Shown piece by piece: positions 19,358 through 27,042 of a DNA stretch of 64,000 nt. The DNA is taken from NCBI RefSeq assembly GCF_016097555.1, contig NC_054701.1, positions 9,037,657 through 9,101,656 of the forward strand. Direction: 5' to 3'. Made by a program: the position numbers and the translations under genes. Below the pieces are notes generated by a model. The model was not told where the DNA came from. It did no database searches and saw only the letters and a program-made list of their open reading frames with translations. This DNA is from Gigantopelta aegis (Eukaryota > Mollusca > Gastropoda > Neomphalida > Peltospiridae). How positions within the stretch are numbered: the first letter of the stretch is position 1; every line of letters starts with the position of its first letter.

Positions 19358-21514
19358 CGGGTGGTGGCAGTCCTCTTACCGTTAAATAAAACTTTTAACT
19401 TCTTTACCATCAGACATATTATTAGAATCTCGAATGCTATAAAATATGCATATATATATAAGAGTGAGCGCCTTTTCATAAAGCTAGTTCAGTGATATTA
19501 CGTAATTTAGTTCTACACTTAAAGTGCCGATGTCACTTTACGTTTTCTACACAATGTCATATCGCAGGTGTTTTCCTGTTTCTCATTCTGATTAATAAAC
19601 TAGTGTTTGATGCACGACAGGAGATCAGAATTGTGTTATTTGATATATATATATTTTTAATGTGTGTTTTTCATGTTGATTAATGTGTATTGTGATTTAT
19701 ATTTGATCCGTTGACGCATTGCAGGAGTTCCACTAATTATCGTGGGGATAACTCTCGGGATCGACTTAGAACATTACAAGCCAAAACGAGATTTGTGAGT
19801 AATATACTGTAACACTTACATACCTGGGGCCTATTTCACTAAACATCGTAAGTTTACGTCTACTACTTGCAAAGAAAGAAAGAAAGAAATGTTTTATTTA
19901 ACGATGCACTCATTTAATTACGGTTATATGGCGTCAGACATATGGTTAAGGACCACACAGATATTGAGAGGAAACCCGCTGTCGCCACTTCATGGGCTAT
20001 GCTTTCCGATTAGCAGCAAGGGATCTTTTATATGCACCATCCCACAGACAGGATAGCACATACCACGGTCTTTGATATACCACTGCTACTAGCAGTTATA
20101 CTAGTCGTGAGTTTACGCGTGTTTGGCGTCTATTTCACGCAGAAAATTACATCATAACGGACGCTGGAGTATTTTAAGGACAAAAGAAAATGAAATATTT
20201 GTTCTTCAAACTATATTTGTTGAACTATAATAGTAATAAGAATTCTGGTTTAGTCGCAAATTTACGTTTACGTCAAAACTAGGCTTATGATATTTTGTGA
20301 AATTGTTCCCTGATGTTAGTTTTCTCAAAGCGATAAACACATTTAATTTAATCTAAAAAGAGCCATGATTCGTTCTTTAGACTGAATGTTTTTTAATGAT
20401 TACATGTGATATTGTCATTTATTTGAAAACTATGACTTTTATTTTGCTTTAAAGTAGTTATATATGGATTTCAAAGTAAAATGTTCTATCATTGATTTTA
20501 ATAAGTAAACAAAATATGTTTCTGTCTTTGCTTATTTAGTTCATTTGTTTGGGGGTTTTTGTGTTTTGTTTCTTGATATCACCACCATATAGTTTTTAAA
20601 ACTGCGAGAACGATCGTTTCGATCGCGCGTCGTTCACGCCAGTCTAGTTCTGTGTAACACGTTTTTCGATCGAACATTAAAATTTAGGACATCATTTACA
20701 CTGTAATGACAGGTTAAGCAAACAAGAAATGTGCTTATCACAAATGGGTTACGCAAACATTCATTTCTTGGAGACCTGTGATAAAGAATTATATGTTCTG
20801 CATCTCTTTCATTGTCATGTCGTTCGTTTCAGCTGTTTCCTGTCGCAAGGCAGTCAGATCGCCTACTACACTTCGCTGATGGCGCCCTGCTGTTTCGTCA
20901 TCATCACCAACACCATCGTCTTCATCCTCGTGTCTCGCGTCATCATTAAACCGCGGTTCCAGCAGACCACCAGAGGGGAGGGCAGCGTCACGCCAGCTCA
21001 GTTCAGGGGCGCCTTCACCGTCATGATCCTCCTCGGGGTCACGTGGGTTTTCGGTCCGCTGGCCATAGAAGGCGTCACGAAACTGGTGTTCAATTACTTG
21101 TTCTGTTTCCTCAACACCTTCCAGGGGTTCTTGATATTCATCTTCAGGTGTGTCTTCAACCCAGAGGCCAGACTCTGCTGGGTTCAGCTCGTAAAGACCG
21201 GCACGCTGAAGCGCAAGCGAGGACCCATCAAATCGGTGTATTCAGAATACTCGTCTAAGGGAGACAACTCCAAGTCAAGACCCAACGGTTCCTACGTTCA
21301 CGCGGGGACGCTGAAAACCAACATGGGGCACTCGAACGGGTGGCACCCTCAGCTTAATGGCATACCGCACGAGAACGGCAAACCGAGAAAGCAATCGGAG
21401 ATGTTCACGCTGGACTTAAATAGCAGAGAGTCTGATAATTTCTCGACAAAAGCGGACATTTATCAGCTGAAGGACGAGGACAGAGATTCAGAGGAGTGCT
21501 ACACTCACTTGTGA
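152..21514 (+). CDS. Adhesion G-protein-coupled receptor (class B2), 5'-partial, 10 exons
   Basis: Joining ten exons with GT/AG borders and matching phases gives about 697 residues ending at a stop at 21512-21514. Domain order is a hormone-receptor-like (HRM) domain, a GAIN region, a GPS motif with HLTSF, seven membrane helices (TM1 exon 16574, TM2-3 exon 18395, TM4 across exons 18395/19725, TM5-7 exon 20833) and a cytoplasmic tail of about 100 residues. Family knowledge: these plasma-membrane receptors self-cleave at HL/T in the GPS, and the freed N-terminal part of the core acts as a tethered agonist for G proteins. The ligand cannot be told from this part. HRM plus GAIN occurs in several adhesion-GPCR groups, so no subfamily symbol is given. 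The start codon, signal peptide and any further N-terminal domains lie before the window. Introns total about 19 kb and are mostly repeats. Confidence 0.93.
340..715. other. Intron sequence, nothing identified
   Basis: AT-rich intron between the HRM exon and the 17-bp minisatellite. No repeat family, RNA or second exon is recognised. Confidence 0.6.
716..2230. repeat. 17-bp minisatellite with higher-order structure
   Basis: About 89 copies of a 17-bp unit near 'ctgtaatcaggatgtaa'. Variants (ggttgtaag, ggaatgcaa, gattgtagc) recur in the same order in blocks of about 5 units between 970 and 1440. A longer stretch at 716-960 is repeated at 1455-1680, so the array grew by duplicating multi-unit blocks as well as single units. 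Confidence 0.95.
2357..2497 (+). CDS. aGPCR exon: start of GAIN region
   Basis: The acceptor is 'gtttttcag' and the donor 'gtaaac'. The exon has 47 codons, phase 0 at both ends. It encodes [21 protein letters not shown]...[20 protein letters not shown], an amphipathic helical stretch typical of GAIN subdomain A, with sequons NLT and NFT. Confidence 0.85.
2550..3154. mobile_element. 605-bp MITE with 'ggccccgttccacgaa' ends
   Basis: It begins ggccccgttccacgaa and ends ttcgtggaacggggccc, a terminal inverted repeat of about 16 bp. Inside, at about 2748-2832, lies a second inverted repeat with arms built on 'ttctaggccatacgac' and its complement around a loop of about 30 nt. No coding capacity is seen. 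The same ends occur at 21833-21943. A degraded relative follows at 3155-3422. Confidence 0.85.
3155..3422. mobile_element. Degraded relative of the 'gccccgttccacgaa' MITE
   Basis: It starts 'gggcctggttttacacagcg' and ends around 'cttagcgctaagatcgtttc', followed by a decayed terminal repeat. The palindromic 'cttagcgctaag' core is shared with the MITE at 21833. It also holds a SINE-tail-like 'gtttaacgacaccccaacac' at about 3215. Confidence 0.6.
3556..4564. repeat. 15-bp minisatellite, about 67 copies
   Basis: The unit is 'cccctatagtccgtc', alternating with 'catcctatagtccgtc'-type variants. Because 15 is a multiple of 3, a frame on the - strand stays open through most of the array and reads [10 protein letters not shown] repeats; this is a by-product of the period. 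The distinctive edge 'cccccttatagtccgtcttc' occurs at about 3556 and again at about 3780, showing a block duplication. Confidence 0.95.
4987..5330. mobile_element. Dispersed repeat with 'gcgtacgggctcc' end
   Basis: It begins 'aggcgtacgggctccc', carries a 17-18-base G run, then 'aaaatgcccgaatctggata' and about 250 bp that align by eye with 13587-13925. The right end is not sharp here. It is probably a non-autonomous DNA element. Confidence 0.6.
5331..6683. other. Intron sequence with homopolymer tracts
   Basis: Nothing coding is seen. It holds a long G run (about 5975-6010), a GTT/CTT trinucleotide stretch (about 6240-6310) and a C run (about 6460-6475). Confidence 0.7.
6684..7246. repeat. 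AGT-type trinucleotide microsatellite
   Basis: Imperfect (AGT)n with AGC, AAT and ATC variants over about 560 bp. A block around 6955-7050 is repeated around 7075-7170. Open frames on both strands (poly-Leu, poly-Val) are by-products. Confidence 0.95.
7247..8173. other. Intron sequence, no gene recognised
   Basis: Several 60-110-codon open frames overlap on both strands, but none shows a recognisable domain, splice structure or repeat copy in the window. This is treated as non-coding intron between GAIN exons. Confidence 0.55.
8174..8432 (-). mobile_element. SINE copy, reverse orientation
   Basis: Poly-(TTTG) tail complement, then 'cacctctagagcacgttgat', 'aatcatcggctattggatgt' and 'caccatcccacagacaggat', the shared body of the local SINE family. 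The tRNA-like head end is badly decayed. Confidence 0.85.
8505..8599 (+). CDS. aGPCR exon: GAIN region, short exon
   Basis: The acceptor is 'tttgccag' at 8497-8504 and the donor 'gtttgt' at 8600. Length is 95 nt, phase 0 in and phase 2 out. It encodes [21 protein letters not shown] followed by a short sequon-rich stretch, again helical GAIN-A-like. It is too short to appear as an open frame by itself. Support comes from phase, borders and fit between neighbours. Confidence 0.82.
9008..10288. mobile_element. Solo LTR, 1281 bp, 5-bp target duplication
   Basis: It starts TGTCACGGGG and ends CCGTCACA (TG...CA). It is flanked on both sides by ACTGC (9003-9007 and 10289-10293), the hallmark of LTR-element integration. 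No internal coding region remains, so it is a recombination relic. A block of about 106 bp at about 9375-9480 is repeated in tandem at about 9481-9590. The family cannot be assigned from the LTR alone. It occupies most of the aGPCR intron between two GAIN exons. Confidence 0.82.
10376..10535 (+). CDS. aGPCR exon: GAIN region
   Basis: The acceptor is 'tttatttaag' and the donor 'gtaagt', a consensus donor, at 10536. The first base completes an Arg codon started in the previous exon. It encodes [20 protein letters not shown].., then [20 protein letters not shown].., beta-rich GAIN sequence. The ATG at 10377 is internal, not a start. Confidence 0.85.
10729..10792 (+). mobile_element. SINE 3' tail fragment
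   Basis: 'gacacccactagccgatgtg' followed by 'tgctggggcgtcattaaaca' and (ttca)n. Related tails sit at about 16447-16505 and 25246-25305. Confidence 0.65.
10805..11640. repeat. CT-rich minisatellite, about 25-bp unit
   Basis: Repeats of 'ctgtccctgtctctcctaca' plus 'catct'. Single-unit and multi-unit periodicity: the stretch from about 10890 to 11165 recurs at about 11235-11515. Long open frames through it are period artefacts. It lies in the intron before the GAIN-B exon. Confidence 0.93.
11972..12199 (+). CDS. aGPCR exon: GAIN subdomain B
   Basis: The acceptor is 'ctacctgcag' and the donor 'gtatgt'. The exon has 76 codons, phase 0 at both ends. It encodes [17 protein letters not shown]..., then [15 protein letters not shown]..., [20 protein letters not shown].... 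'[13 protein letters not shown]' and 'SASVRRG..VGL' are typical of the conserved GAIN-B strands before the GPS. Confidence 0.9.
12254..14178. mobile_element. 1.9-kb DNA element with inverted-repeat ends
   Basis: The left end 'catgggccgatttcatatgt' and right end 'acatgtgaaatcggcccatg' form inverted repeats continuing into 'ctgggttt'. Subterminal motifs 'aaacctaggtt' and 'acctaggttt' occur at both ends. The interior is AT-rich without a recognisable transposase, so it is non-autonomous. It is interrupted by the repeat at 13587-13925. It fills most of the intron between the GAIN-B and GPS exons. Confidence 0.8.
13587..13925. mobile_element. Second copy of the 'gcgtacggg' dispersed repeat
   Basis: It starts 'ggcgtacgggtccc', with (GT)n and a G run, then 'aaatgcccaattctgggtaa' and 'agaatgatggaaatgcac', matching 4987-5330, and ends 'catctggtacgcg'. 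It is nested within the 12254-14178 element. Confidence 0.7.
14492..14629 (+). CDS. aGPCR exon: GPS autoproteolysis motif
   Basis: The acceptor is 'ctcttctag' and the donor 'gtaata'. The exon has 46 codons. It encodes [18 protein letters not shown]..., ending [14 protein letters not shown]. The HL/T cleavage triad and both GPS tryptophans are present. A canonical GPS has four cysteines in two disulfides. Here the Cys before the first W and the Cys of 'ECQ' remain, but the Cys usually after the 'DG' and the one in C-x-C-x-HLT are replaced (Ile and Thr). The donor is followed within 4 nt by about 60 bp of (TA)n. Confidence 0.92.
14633..14730. repeat. (TA)n and (ATGT)n microsatellite
   Basis: About 58 bp of TA followed by about 30 bp of ATGT, starting immediately after the donor of the GPS exon. 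Confidence 0.97.
14700..15698 (-). repeat. Tandem array of a tRNA-derived SINE unit, four copies
   Basis: Unit of about 240 bp: (ATGT)n, 'tatctatatattgtatgcat', 'cgaggttgactgttacatac', then a tRNA-like part. Read on the - strand that part gives 'gatagctcagagcg' (A-box-like) and 'ggttcgagtccc' (B box). Copies start near 14725, 14960, 15188 and 15505. The last is separated by about 110 bp of unique sequence (15389-15500) that resembles another tRNA-related fragment. Differences between copies are few. The units look amplified as a block, not inserted independently. Confidence 0.82.
15764..16148 (-). mobile_element. Full-length tRNA-derived SINE, 15-bp target duplication
   Basis: Reverse orientation, from (ctttctt) tail complement to 'ccacgacgccaccgaggccg' (A-box complement), with 'gggatccgaaccca' as B-box complement. 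It is flanked by 'tatgttctaacggaa' at 15749-15763 and 16149-16163. It is the same family as 61738-62139. Confidence 0.93.
16447..16505 (+). mobile_element. SINE 3' tail fragment
   Basis: 'tgacacccaacaactgatgt' followed by 'gtgctggggcgtcgttaaac', matching the tails at 10729 and 25246. Confidence 0.6.
16574..16701 (+). CDS. aGPCR exon: tethered-agonist linker and TM1
   Basis: The acceptor is 'tttttttcag' and the donor 'gtgtga'. Length is 128 nt, phase 0 in and phase 2 out. It encodes [20 protein letters not shown] followed by the hydrophobic helix [20 protein letters not shown] and LF. A reverse-orientation SINE starts only about 7 nt past this exon. Confidence 0.92.
16709..17003 (-). mobile_element. 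SINE copy abutting the TM1-exon splice donor
   Basis: Reverse orientation. It runs from 'actcaacacattttatttac' through 'tggcgtcagacatatggtta' to the tRNA-like head 'ctttaccactgggctacgtc' complement. The 3' tail is missing. It starts about 7 nt after the exon end and stops where the 48-bp tandem array begins. Confidence 0.92.
17004..17346. repeat. 48-bp tandem repeat, seven copies
   Basis: Nearly perfect copies of 'acaagacctagtggccaata' + 'gcaaaggatctgctcgaact' + 'acttaaaa'. A few copies differ by g/t in 'ctcgaact'. There are no spacers, so it is a plain tandem repeat, not CRISPR-like. Confidence 0.95.
17347..18237. other. Intron sequence, nothing identified
   Basis: Unique-looking intron between the 48-bp array and the 18238 palindrome. 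Short open frames show no domain. Confidence 0.5.
18238..18314. repeat. Inverted repeat around 'aaagttggccaacttt'
   Basis: A 16-bp perfect palindrome at 18252-18267 and a second 'agttggccaact' at 18283-18294 are flanked by 'aactgtcagga' and 'taacagttgacag', so the whole stretch can fold as a hairpin. It is probably a small MITE remnant. Confidence 0.65.
18395..18660 (+). CDS. aGPCR exon: TM2, TM3, start of TM4
   Basis: The acceptor is 'ctgttttgcag' and the donor 'gtgagt'. It is 266 nt long and ends in phase 1. It encodes [20 protein letters not shown] (intracellular loop 1/TM2), [20 protein letters not shown] (TM3) then [13 protein letters not shown], and AIAAWG. '[12 protein letters not shown]' is the class B2 TM3 signature, and the Cys at the start of TM3 is the usual partner of the second extracellular loop Cys. 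GC content is clearly higher than in the flanking introns. Confidence 0.95.
18900..18972. repeat. (TA)n microsatellite with GATA interruptions
   Basis: About 70 bp of TA repeats ending next to the pogo-like terminal sequence. Confidence 0.95.
18973..19165. mobile_element. Pogo/Tigger-like terminal fragment
   Basis: It begins at a TA with 'cagtgtaccctcgatttatt', then 'cccccgatttaacgcc', echoed by 'ccctcgatataacgccaccc' at about 19066 and 'ccctcgattttgccgcc' at about 19143. The 'CAGTG..ACCTCG' start after TA resembles pogo-type Tc1/mariner ends. No transposase is present. Confidence 0.5.
19309..19356. repeat. (TTA)n microsatellite
   Basis: About 48 bp of ATT/TTATA repeats in the intron before the TM4 exon. 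Confidence 0.95.
19725..19794 (+). CDS. aGPCR exon: TM4 and second extracellular loop
   Basis: The acceptor is 'gcattgcag' and the donor 'gtgagt'. This 70-nt exon has two bases completing Gly, and it ends in phase 2. It encodes [20 protein letters not shown] and then RD. It completes TM4 begun as 'AIAAWG' in the previous exon. Confidence 0.9.
19827..20309. mobile_element. MITE interrupted by a SINE
   Basis: The left end 'ggcctatttcactaaacatc' plus 'gtaagttt' and the right end 'cttatgatattttgtgaaat' plus 'tgttcc' are imperfect inverted repeats. A reverse-orientation SINE (19871-20088) splits it. Confidence 0.65.
19871..20088 (-). mobile_element. Truncated SINE, reverse orientation
   Basis: (aaag)n tail complement, 'tttatttaacgatgcactca', 'tggcgtcagacatatggtta', 'gcaccatcccacagacagga' and 'gatatacca', without the tRNA-like head. 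Confidence 0.9.
20310..20832. other. Intron sequence before the last aGPCR exon
   Basis: AT-rich. At about 20606-20685 it has a CG-rich stretch with repeated 'cgatcg' ('gaacgatcgtttcgatcgcg'). No exon or RNA is recognised. Confidence 0.5.
20833..21514 (+). CDS. aGPCR last exon: TM5-TM7 and cytoplasmic tail
   Basis: The acceptor is 'cgtttcag' and the stop is TGA at 21512. The first base completes Phe. It encodes [20 protein letters not shown] (second loop Cys, TM5), [20 protein letters not shown] (TM6), [20 protein letters not shown] (TM7) and '[11 protein letters not shown]'. A basic Ser/Gly/Asn-rich tail ends EECYTHL. The last three residues T-H-L fit a class I PDZ ligand (S/T-x-hydrophobic). 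An open frame exists upstream to 20729, but it lies before the acceptor and is intronic. Confidence 0.95.
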
Positions 21515-22273
21515 CCCAGTTTACTGTGAGAGTTTTGTCGTCTGTACAGTTTGTTAAATTTCACATCAAGGTGTACTTTTTTCTTGTTGAGCCAGAGGGT
21601 GGATACTATTTTGGTTATCTCCCCTGCCTGTGAATGGTAGCAGTGAATGCAGATAAATGCAGTACAGTGTATATCTGTCCTGGGAAGACTATTCAAAGGA
21701 AGATGGACTGTGTGCCCAGAACAGGGCACCGTCTTACGAAGCGATCTTAGCGCTAAGATCATCTCAAGTGCATTTAGGTAGTTGTGTACTTAGTTGATTT
21801 TAGCGCCAAGTTCGCTTTGTAAATCGGGGTCCAGGGCCCCATTCCACGAAGTGATCTTAGCCTTAAGATCACCTTAAATGCATAACTGATGTATGCACTT
21901 AAGGTAATCTTAGCGCTAAGATCGTTTCGTGGAACGGGGCCCTGATGTTATTGAACCTTAAGTGTACGTAAACAGGTGTGTAATGGTTGCTTTGATTCCC
22001 CTGTGTGCACTGCCCCCTGGTTATATTTGTCTGAACGGCGGGACTTAGCCAAGGTGGACTGCCTGAACCTCAACTGGATGTAAAACAATTTTCTTGTGCA
22101 GTTTGTGAAAAACATTTCGGTTACCTCCCTTGTTTAGAATCCATATTACAATGTGCATTATTATGATCGATGGTAAAATCAGGACCGTAATTTATGTGCG
22201 CTGAAAACAGGTAACTCGCTATAAGTTTGCTAACAACAATGTGATAACTAGCAGCTGCACATCTTACTTACGA
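21515..22273. other. Downstream of the aGPCR stop, with MITEs
   Basis: The probable 3' UTR starts here. No consensus AATAAA was found close to the stop. It contains a decayed MITE copy (about 21725-21832) and the palindromic MITE at 21833-21943. Confidence 0.6.
21833..21943. mobile_element. 111-bp palindromic MITE
   Basis: 'agggccccattccacgaagt' at the left and 'tttcgtggaacggggccct' at the right. Inside, 'gatcttagccttaagatc' pairs with 'aatcttagcgctaagatc', leaving only about 6 nt unpaired at the centre. It is the minimal form of the element at 2550-3154. Confidence 0.9.
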
Positions 22274-22446
22274 GGGGCGGAACGTAGCCCAGTGGTCAAG
22301 CGCTCGCCCAATTCACGGTCGGGCTGGGATCGATTCCCGTCGGTGGGCCCATTGAACTATTTCTCGTTTCAGCCATTGCACTACGACTGGTATATCAAAG
22401 GCCTTAATACGTGCTATCCTGTCCCTTGCTACTAATTTTGGTGGAT
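22274..22446 (+). mobile_element. SINE head fragment, forward orientation
   Basis: The tRNA-like head 'gtagcccagtggtcaagcgc' (A box region) and 'gggctgggatcgattccc' (B box) are followed by 'ggtgggcccattgaactatt' and 'tatcaaaggcctta'. The 3' half is missing. Confidence 0.85.
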
Positions 22447-22756
22447 GTAATCATGGCGGATGCGACTGTATTACCAATACAAATTATGGATTATGATTTT
22501 TCTGTTGATTGTGGGACTAAATGTTCAGTTTTCAGGGTACTGTTCCACGGGTATAAAGCAAATACCCCTCGCGATGACCTAATACTTTGACCCACGCTGT
22601 CTGTCATATACACAGTTAGGCAGTTACCTTAAGCAGATCAAAACAAGATCAGCTTTAGGGTTGCTTCCACTAAATTAATTTCTGTAGACAACAATGTGGC
22701 TAAAGCAGCTACATGCAGTAATCAACATATATCACAGGTACAAATCAAACAACACC

Positions 22757-22985
22757 TCGCCGGCCTCGGTAGTGTAGTGGTTAAGCTGGCAGATACTGGG
22801 TTCGCCGCCCAGTACCGCCGCCCACCCAGAGCGAGTTTACCGACTCGGTGGGTAGGTGGAAGATCACTACATCGAAGTCTCTCTTACTAATAACTAACTA
22901 ACAACTCACTGGCCTGGAGAGCGTAGTTGTGTGTCCAGGACAGCGTGTATGAACCTAATTGGACATAAGCACAAATATTACTAGA
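22757..22985 (+). mobile_element. SINE of a second tRNA-derived family
   Basis: It begins 'gccggcctcggtagtgtagt' + 'ggttaagc' (A box) with 'gggttcgccgcccag' near the B-box position, then a body unlike the main family ('gtgggtaggtggaagatcac', 'gagcgtagttgtgtgtccag'). Confidence 0.72.
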
Positions 22986-23642
22986 AATGGATTGCAACAC
23001 TTCGCTGCTAGAACTAATCGAACGGAATGAGGGCCGAAATTGCTTGTTTCTGATATACGTATAGCAAAACTAGTCGTTGTCTACATTTTAATTCCAGTGG
23101 CACCCCTCACCAGTTTCAAACACAGTAGTACCCAGTACAACAAATGTAAACATTTATTAACAAGTCCTGTCAACCATATCACCAATGACAGGCGTGGCAG
23201 TACTCAGCGTTCTTGTTAATTGACGCTTTGAACTTTGACCCGGTGAAATGCCATTTGGTTTAGAGATACCTTTTGGTGACATTTAAAAAAAATATTTAGG
23301 ACAACGCCCGTCTCAAGCTACTTAATACTGTGCAAATAAAATACTTAATAATATTAGAAATAATATGTTGATACACGTTTAACGTTCGAACACACGTTTT
23401 CTCATATCCTATATAAGATTCGTTGCTGAAGAGATGAACAATTAAGACTCCCAAATATACACTTGTTTAACTTGTCACTTTTGTGATTTTTCTCCTGCGT
23501 GGTACAAAGGTGTAATTTGGAGACATTTGACAAAACAAAATATGAACAATTTCTAGCCATTTTATATATTTTTGAAGTAATAATGAAAATGCTAAAATAT
23601 CGTGCATCAGTATTAACTTTTGCATCATACATCATAATTTTA
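22986..23642. other. Intergenic, nothing identified
   Basis: AT-rich; no gene, RNA or known repeat recognised. Confidence 0.55.
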
Positions 23643-23660
23643 AAGATATATATATATATA

Positions 23661-23702
<42 letters not shown>
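23643..23702. repeat. (TA)n/(TG)n microsatellite
   Basis: Short TA run followed by about 36 bp of TG. Confidence 0.97.
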
Positions 23703-23810
23703 AGAGGGGGAGAGGGAGGGAGTGAGGGTGTGTCCGTGTTGTGTATATTTGTGAAATGCATTTGGAAATTAGATCCAAGTTATTCATATTATGTTATCGT
23801 TAGTGACATT

Positions 23811-24046
23811 GCATTTAAATAAAGTGTCACATACTACATCTTATTATGTGGCATATTTCATTTACAAGTAATATTACATACTGCATTTAAATAAAGTGTC
23901 ACATACTACATCTTATTATGTGGCATATTGCATTTACAAGTAATATTACATATTGCATTTAAATAAAGTGTCACATACTACATTTTATTATGTGGCATAT
24001 TGCATTTACAAGTAATATTACATACTGCATTTAAATGTCATGTGAC
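23811..24046. repeat. 71-72-bp tandem repeat, about 3.3 copies
   Basis: Each copy starts 'gcatttaaataaagtgtcac' (about 23812, 23883, 23955) and contains 'atcttattatgtggcatat' and 'tttacaagtaatattacata'. Decayed echoes continue to about 24300. Confidence 0.93.
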
Positions 24047-27042
24047 TACAGCAATTTAATATATCACGTTTCATATTTCAATTACATTTGGATATAGCTC
24101 ACATTTCAAATACATGTTTACATTGTATTTTATAGTATCTGGTATACTGCATTTAATTATCACCAGACTACTGATTTCTCTATCATCTGACTACTGCATT
24201 TTACTATGTGATATCTTACGTTTCAGTAAACATTTAACTTATTGTATTTTAATAAATGACATACTGCAAATATATACCATGTGACATTGCATTTAAATAT
24301 TTAAATATCGTTGTTCACAATGACAGTATACGTTAATGTTGTTCTCGTGCATTGAGAACACTAGTTTGGAAGGAGTCGTATAACGTATTAATTAGATTGT
24401 ATTAAATATATTCCAATTATGTATAGAGTGGATTGTTGTTTTATGGATCATGTGTATATATTATCTTATAAATGTTTTCAACAAAAACTAATATTCATTG
24501 TCGTCTTTTTTATGTATTGGAAATGTTTTGTTTCACTACTAATGCAATGTAATGCTTCTTTTAAAATAACAGTTCAGAGTTTGTATCCATTAGAACTGTG
24601 AGTTAATCAGCTGGCATACGATACATGTGGCTACTGTGGTCTTTCGTCCAACATAGATTTTCACTACGTCGTACAATAAAATTCCATATTGTAAACACCA
24701 TTTTAAAATAATCTTATAAAATTGGAGAATGATAATGTTTGACGTCTAACATACTCTGAATAAACTACATGACCTATAGTTAAACGAGTGTTTCTTTCCC
24801 TGATAAGCGTTGATTAAAACCATTAACAATTTCAAAATGGTATCTGTACACAAGACAGATTCCAGCGGATGTTCTGACAAGGTTGTGACTGCACCCATAA
24901 ACCGCGTTCATGTGCTGAGTCTATAAAAGAGTCGTTTCCAGTGGTATGTTCAGCAACGCGATCGATCGAAAAGTATTTTAAATCATTATTTTATAAATAC
25001 GAAATGCAGCTTGGATATGATTGGATTAAGTTGTTCTCAAACAATAAATGAAAATGTTACCAATTTACTTAATTGAATACGAGTATTACGAATTGGACAA
25101 CAACTAATTGATTTGTGTACAAACTTTAAAAAATATACTTCTATTATATTTTTCTAGTGGCGTCATTAAATAAAACAAACTTTACTTTCTATTATATTTT
25201 TTCCTAATTTTTATTTGTAAGGTAAATAATCATATTCAGATACTTACCTCCGATAGTTGATATGTGTTTCTGTGCTGGGTTGTCGTTAAACATTCATTGA
25301 TTCATTTGGACAAAATTTGCTCCCCTCCCTCACCAAGTTTCCACTTCTTGAACACCAATTATAAAATACGTGACATATAGAATTATATATTTTATTAACA
25401 CTATTTTTCCTCGGTTTCTCTTGATTATGTTGAATGATTAATTTAGGATATATATATTCTTTGAATAAAATATGTAAAATATAACATATAAAATATAATT
25501 CTTGATGCTGTAACATAAGTGCCATTTGTACGAAAAACAAAAACGAATGTTCATAATTAATGACGGTATGCATAATTTTGATCATCAACCCAACCGTAAC
25601 TCCACACATGTAGCGTGCAGCAAATTCCAAACTTGATTCGTGTAAAAACAAAAATAAACAAAGCTGACTGTCACACACTAAGCGAGGCCATTTTAAAAAG
25701 TGAACCAGGACTCGAATGGCCTTCTTCAACTGCACGATAATTAAACTTTTAAATTTAAAACTTGCACTTTCTATCTTTAAGTATGGTATTGGAAAAAACA
25801 CCATGAAATGGTCTATTTATTATATACATCTTTCCCAATCTGATTAAAATTAGCTCTGCTGGGTAGATCTAACAGCATTGCATAGACTCCCATGTACAGG
25901 TGACATTTCATCTATAAATAACAATTTAAATATCGACCAATTACACTTCGCCTTTTATAGCGTTATTCGGGAGCATACAAATTCTAAAAATATCGGTCGA
26001 GACTATTATGCAATAGGCGAACTTGTTGGTCTATTTCAGCATTAAAAAAACAGGGGGAAAAGTGTAGTATTAAACTCTGGATTGTATATTAGTATAAACA
26101 GATTTTATGGCTATACCATCACGGTTTTTGTTTTGTCTTGAAACGAATTTTATATAAAAAAATATATATTGCAATTAGTTTCCGGCATACTTCGTAATTC
26201 CCCCGAATCATTTCGTATACCCTCGGCATAATTCCGAATGTTTTCAAATTATTTTCAAATCACTGGCATGATTTGCAAGTAAGGTTTTGATTGGTCGAAT
26301 GAAAGGTCAACTGGACATGAGCTCCAACGGGCTGCTGTTAGATCCACATGTAATAGTGGAGCTAATTTTAATTAGATTGCGTCTTTCCTAATATTTTATT
26401 CGCTTTTTGTTAATATCTTTTGCTTATCCTATCGAAAACACGTAACACCATAATATATTTCTTCGGATGGAACTTTTTCAGAAAATGTACTTGACCATAG
26501 ACTTGTCAAAAGAAATTTGAATAACATTATTTTTATTTAATAATTAAATTACCATTTATTTAATAATATTGTGCAAACATACCTGCCAAAGCGATCCTCC
26601 AAAACGGACAAATACAAAACAAATTGAACGCCGTTAAATGTTAACTTACACTCAATGGTTTTCATACATCACATTGTGTCATCATTATTTAGCTTTGTAT
26701 TCAATTTGGTTTAGATGTTTTATCGTAATTGCACTTCAGATCCCACTTTTATAGGTACAGTTGTTTAAATTACTCTTCTTCTATTTTTTTCAAATACGAT
26801 CAGATGCATTGGTAATCATCAAACTTAAATGTGAAGAAACGACACAAAGGAAGATAATTTAATCGTGAACTTTTACAAAAAAAAGTAAATACCATTTCTA
26901 TATTTTCATTGTAGCTAAAATACAGTGAAAATATGACTTTTCACCGATATCACTTTTATGGTTTCTGTAGATCTACATATTTCATTGCTATGTATATAAT
27001 AAATATATATGTGCACGTAATAAGTACTATGTGCATGTATAC
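24047..27042. other. AT-rich intergenic DNA
   Basis: No supported gene in 3 kb. It holds a SINE tail at about 25246-25305 and a 172-codon - strand open frame (25286-25804) without recognisable domain. Otherwise nothing is identified. Confidence 0.55.

Noticed and set aside
19860-20110. Target duplication for the SINE at 19871
   Set aside because: 'tactacttgc' and 'tgctactagc' are only loosely similar, so the duplication is not convincing.
25286-25804. 172-codon - strand frame
   Set aside because: No domain, no splice signals, overlaps a SINE tail, AT-rich composition. It may be a piece of an unrecognised repeat; not enough to call a gene.
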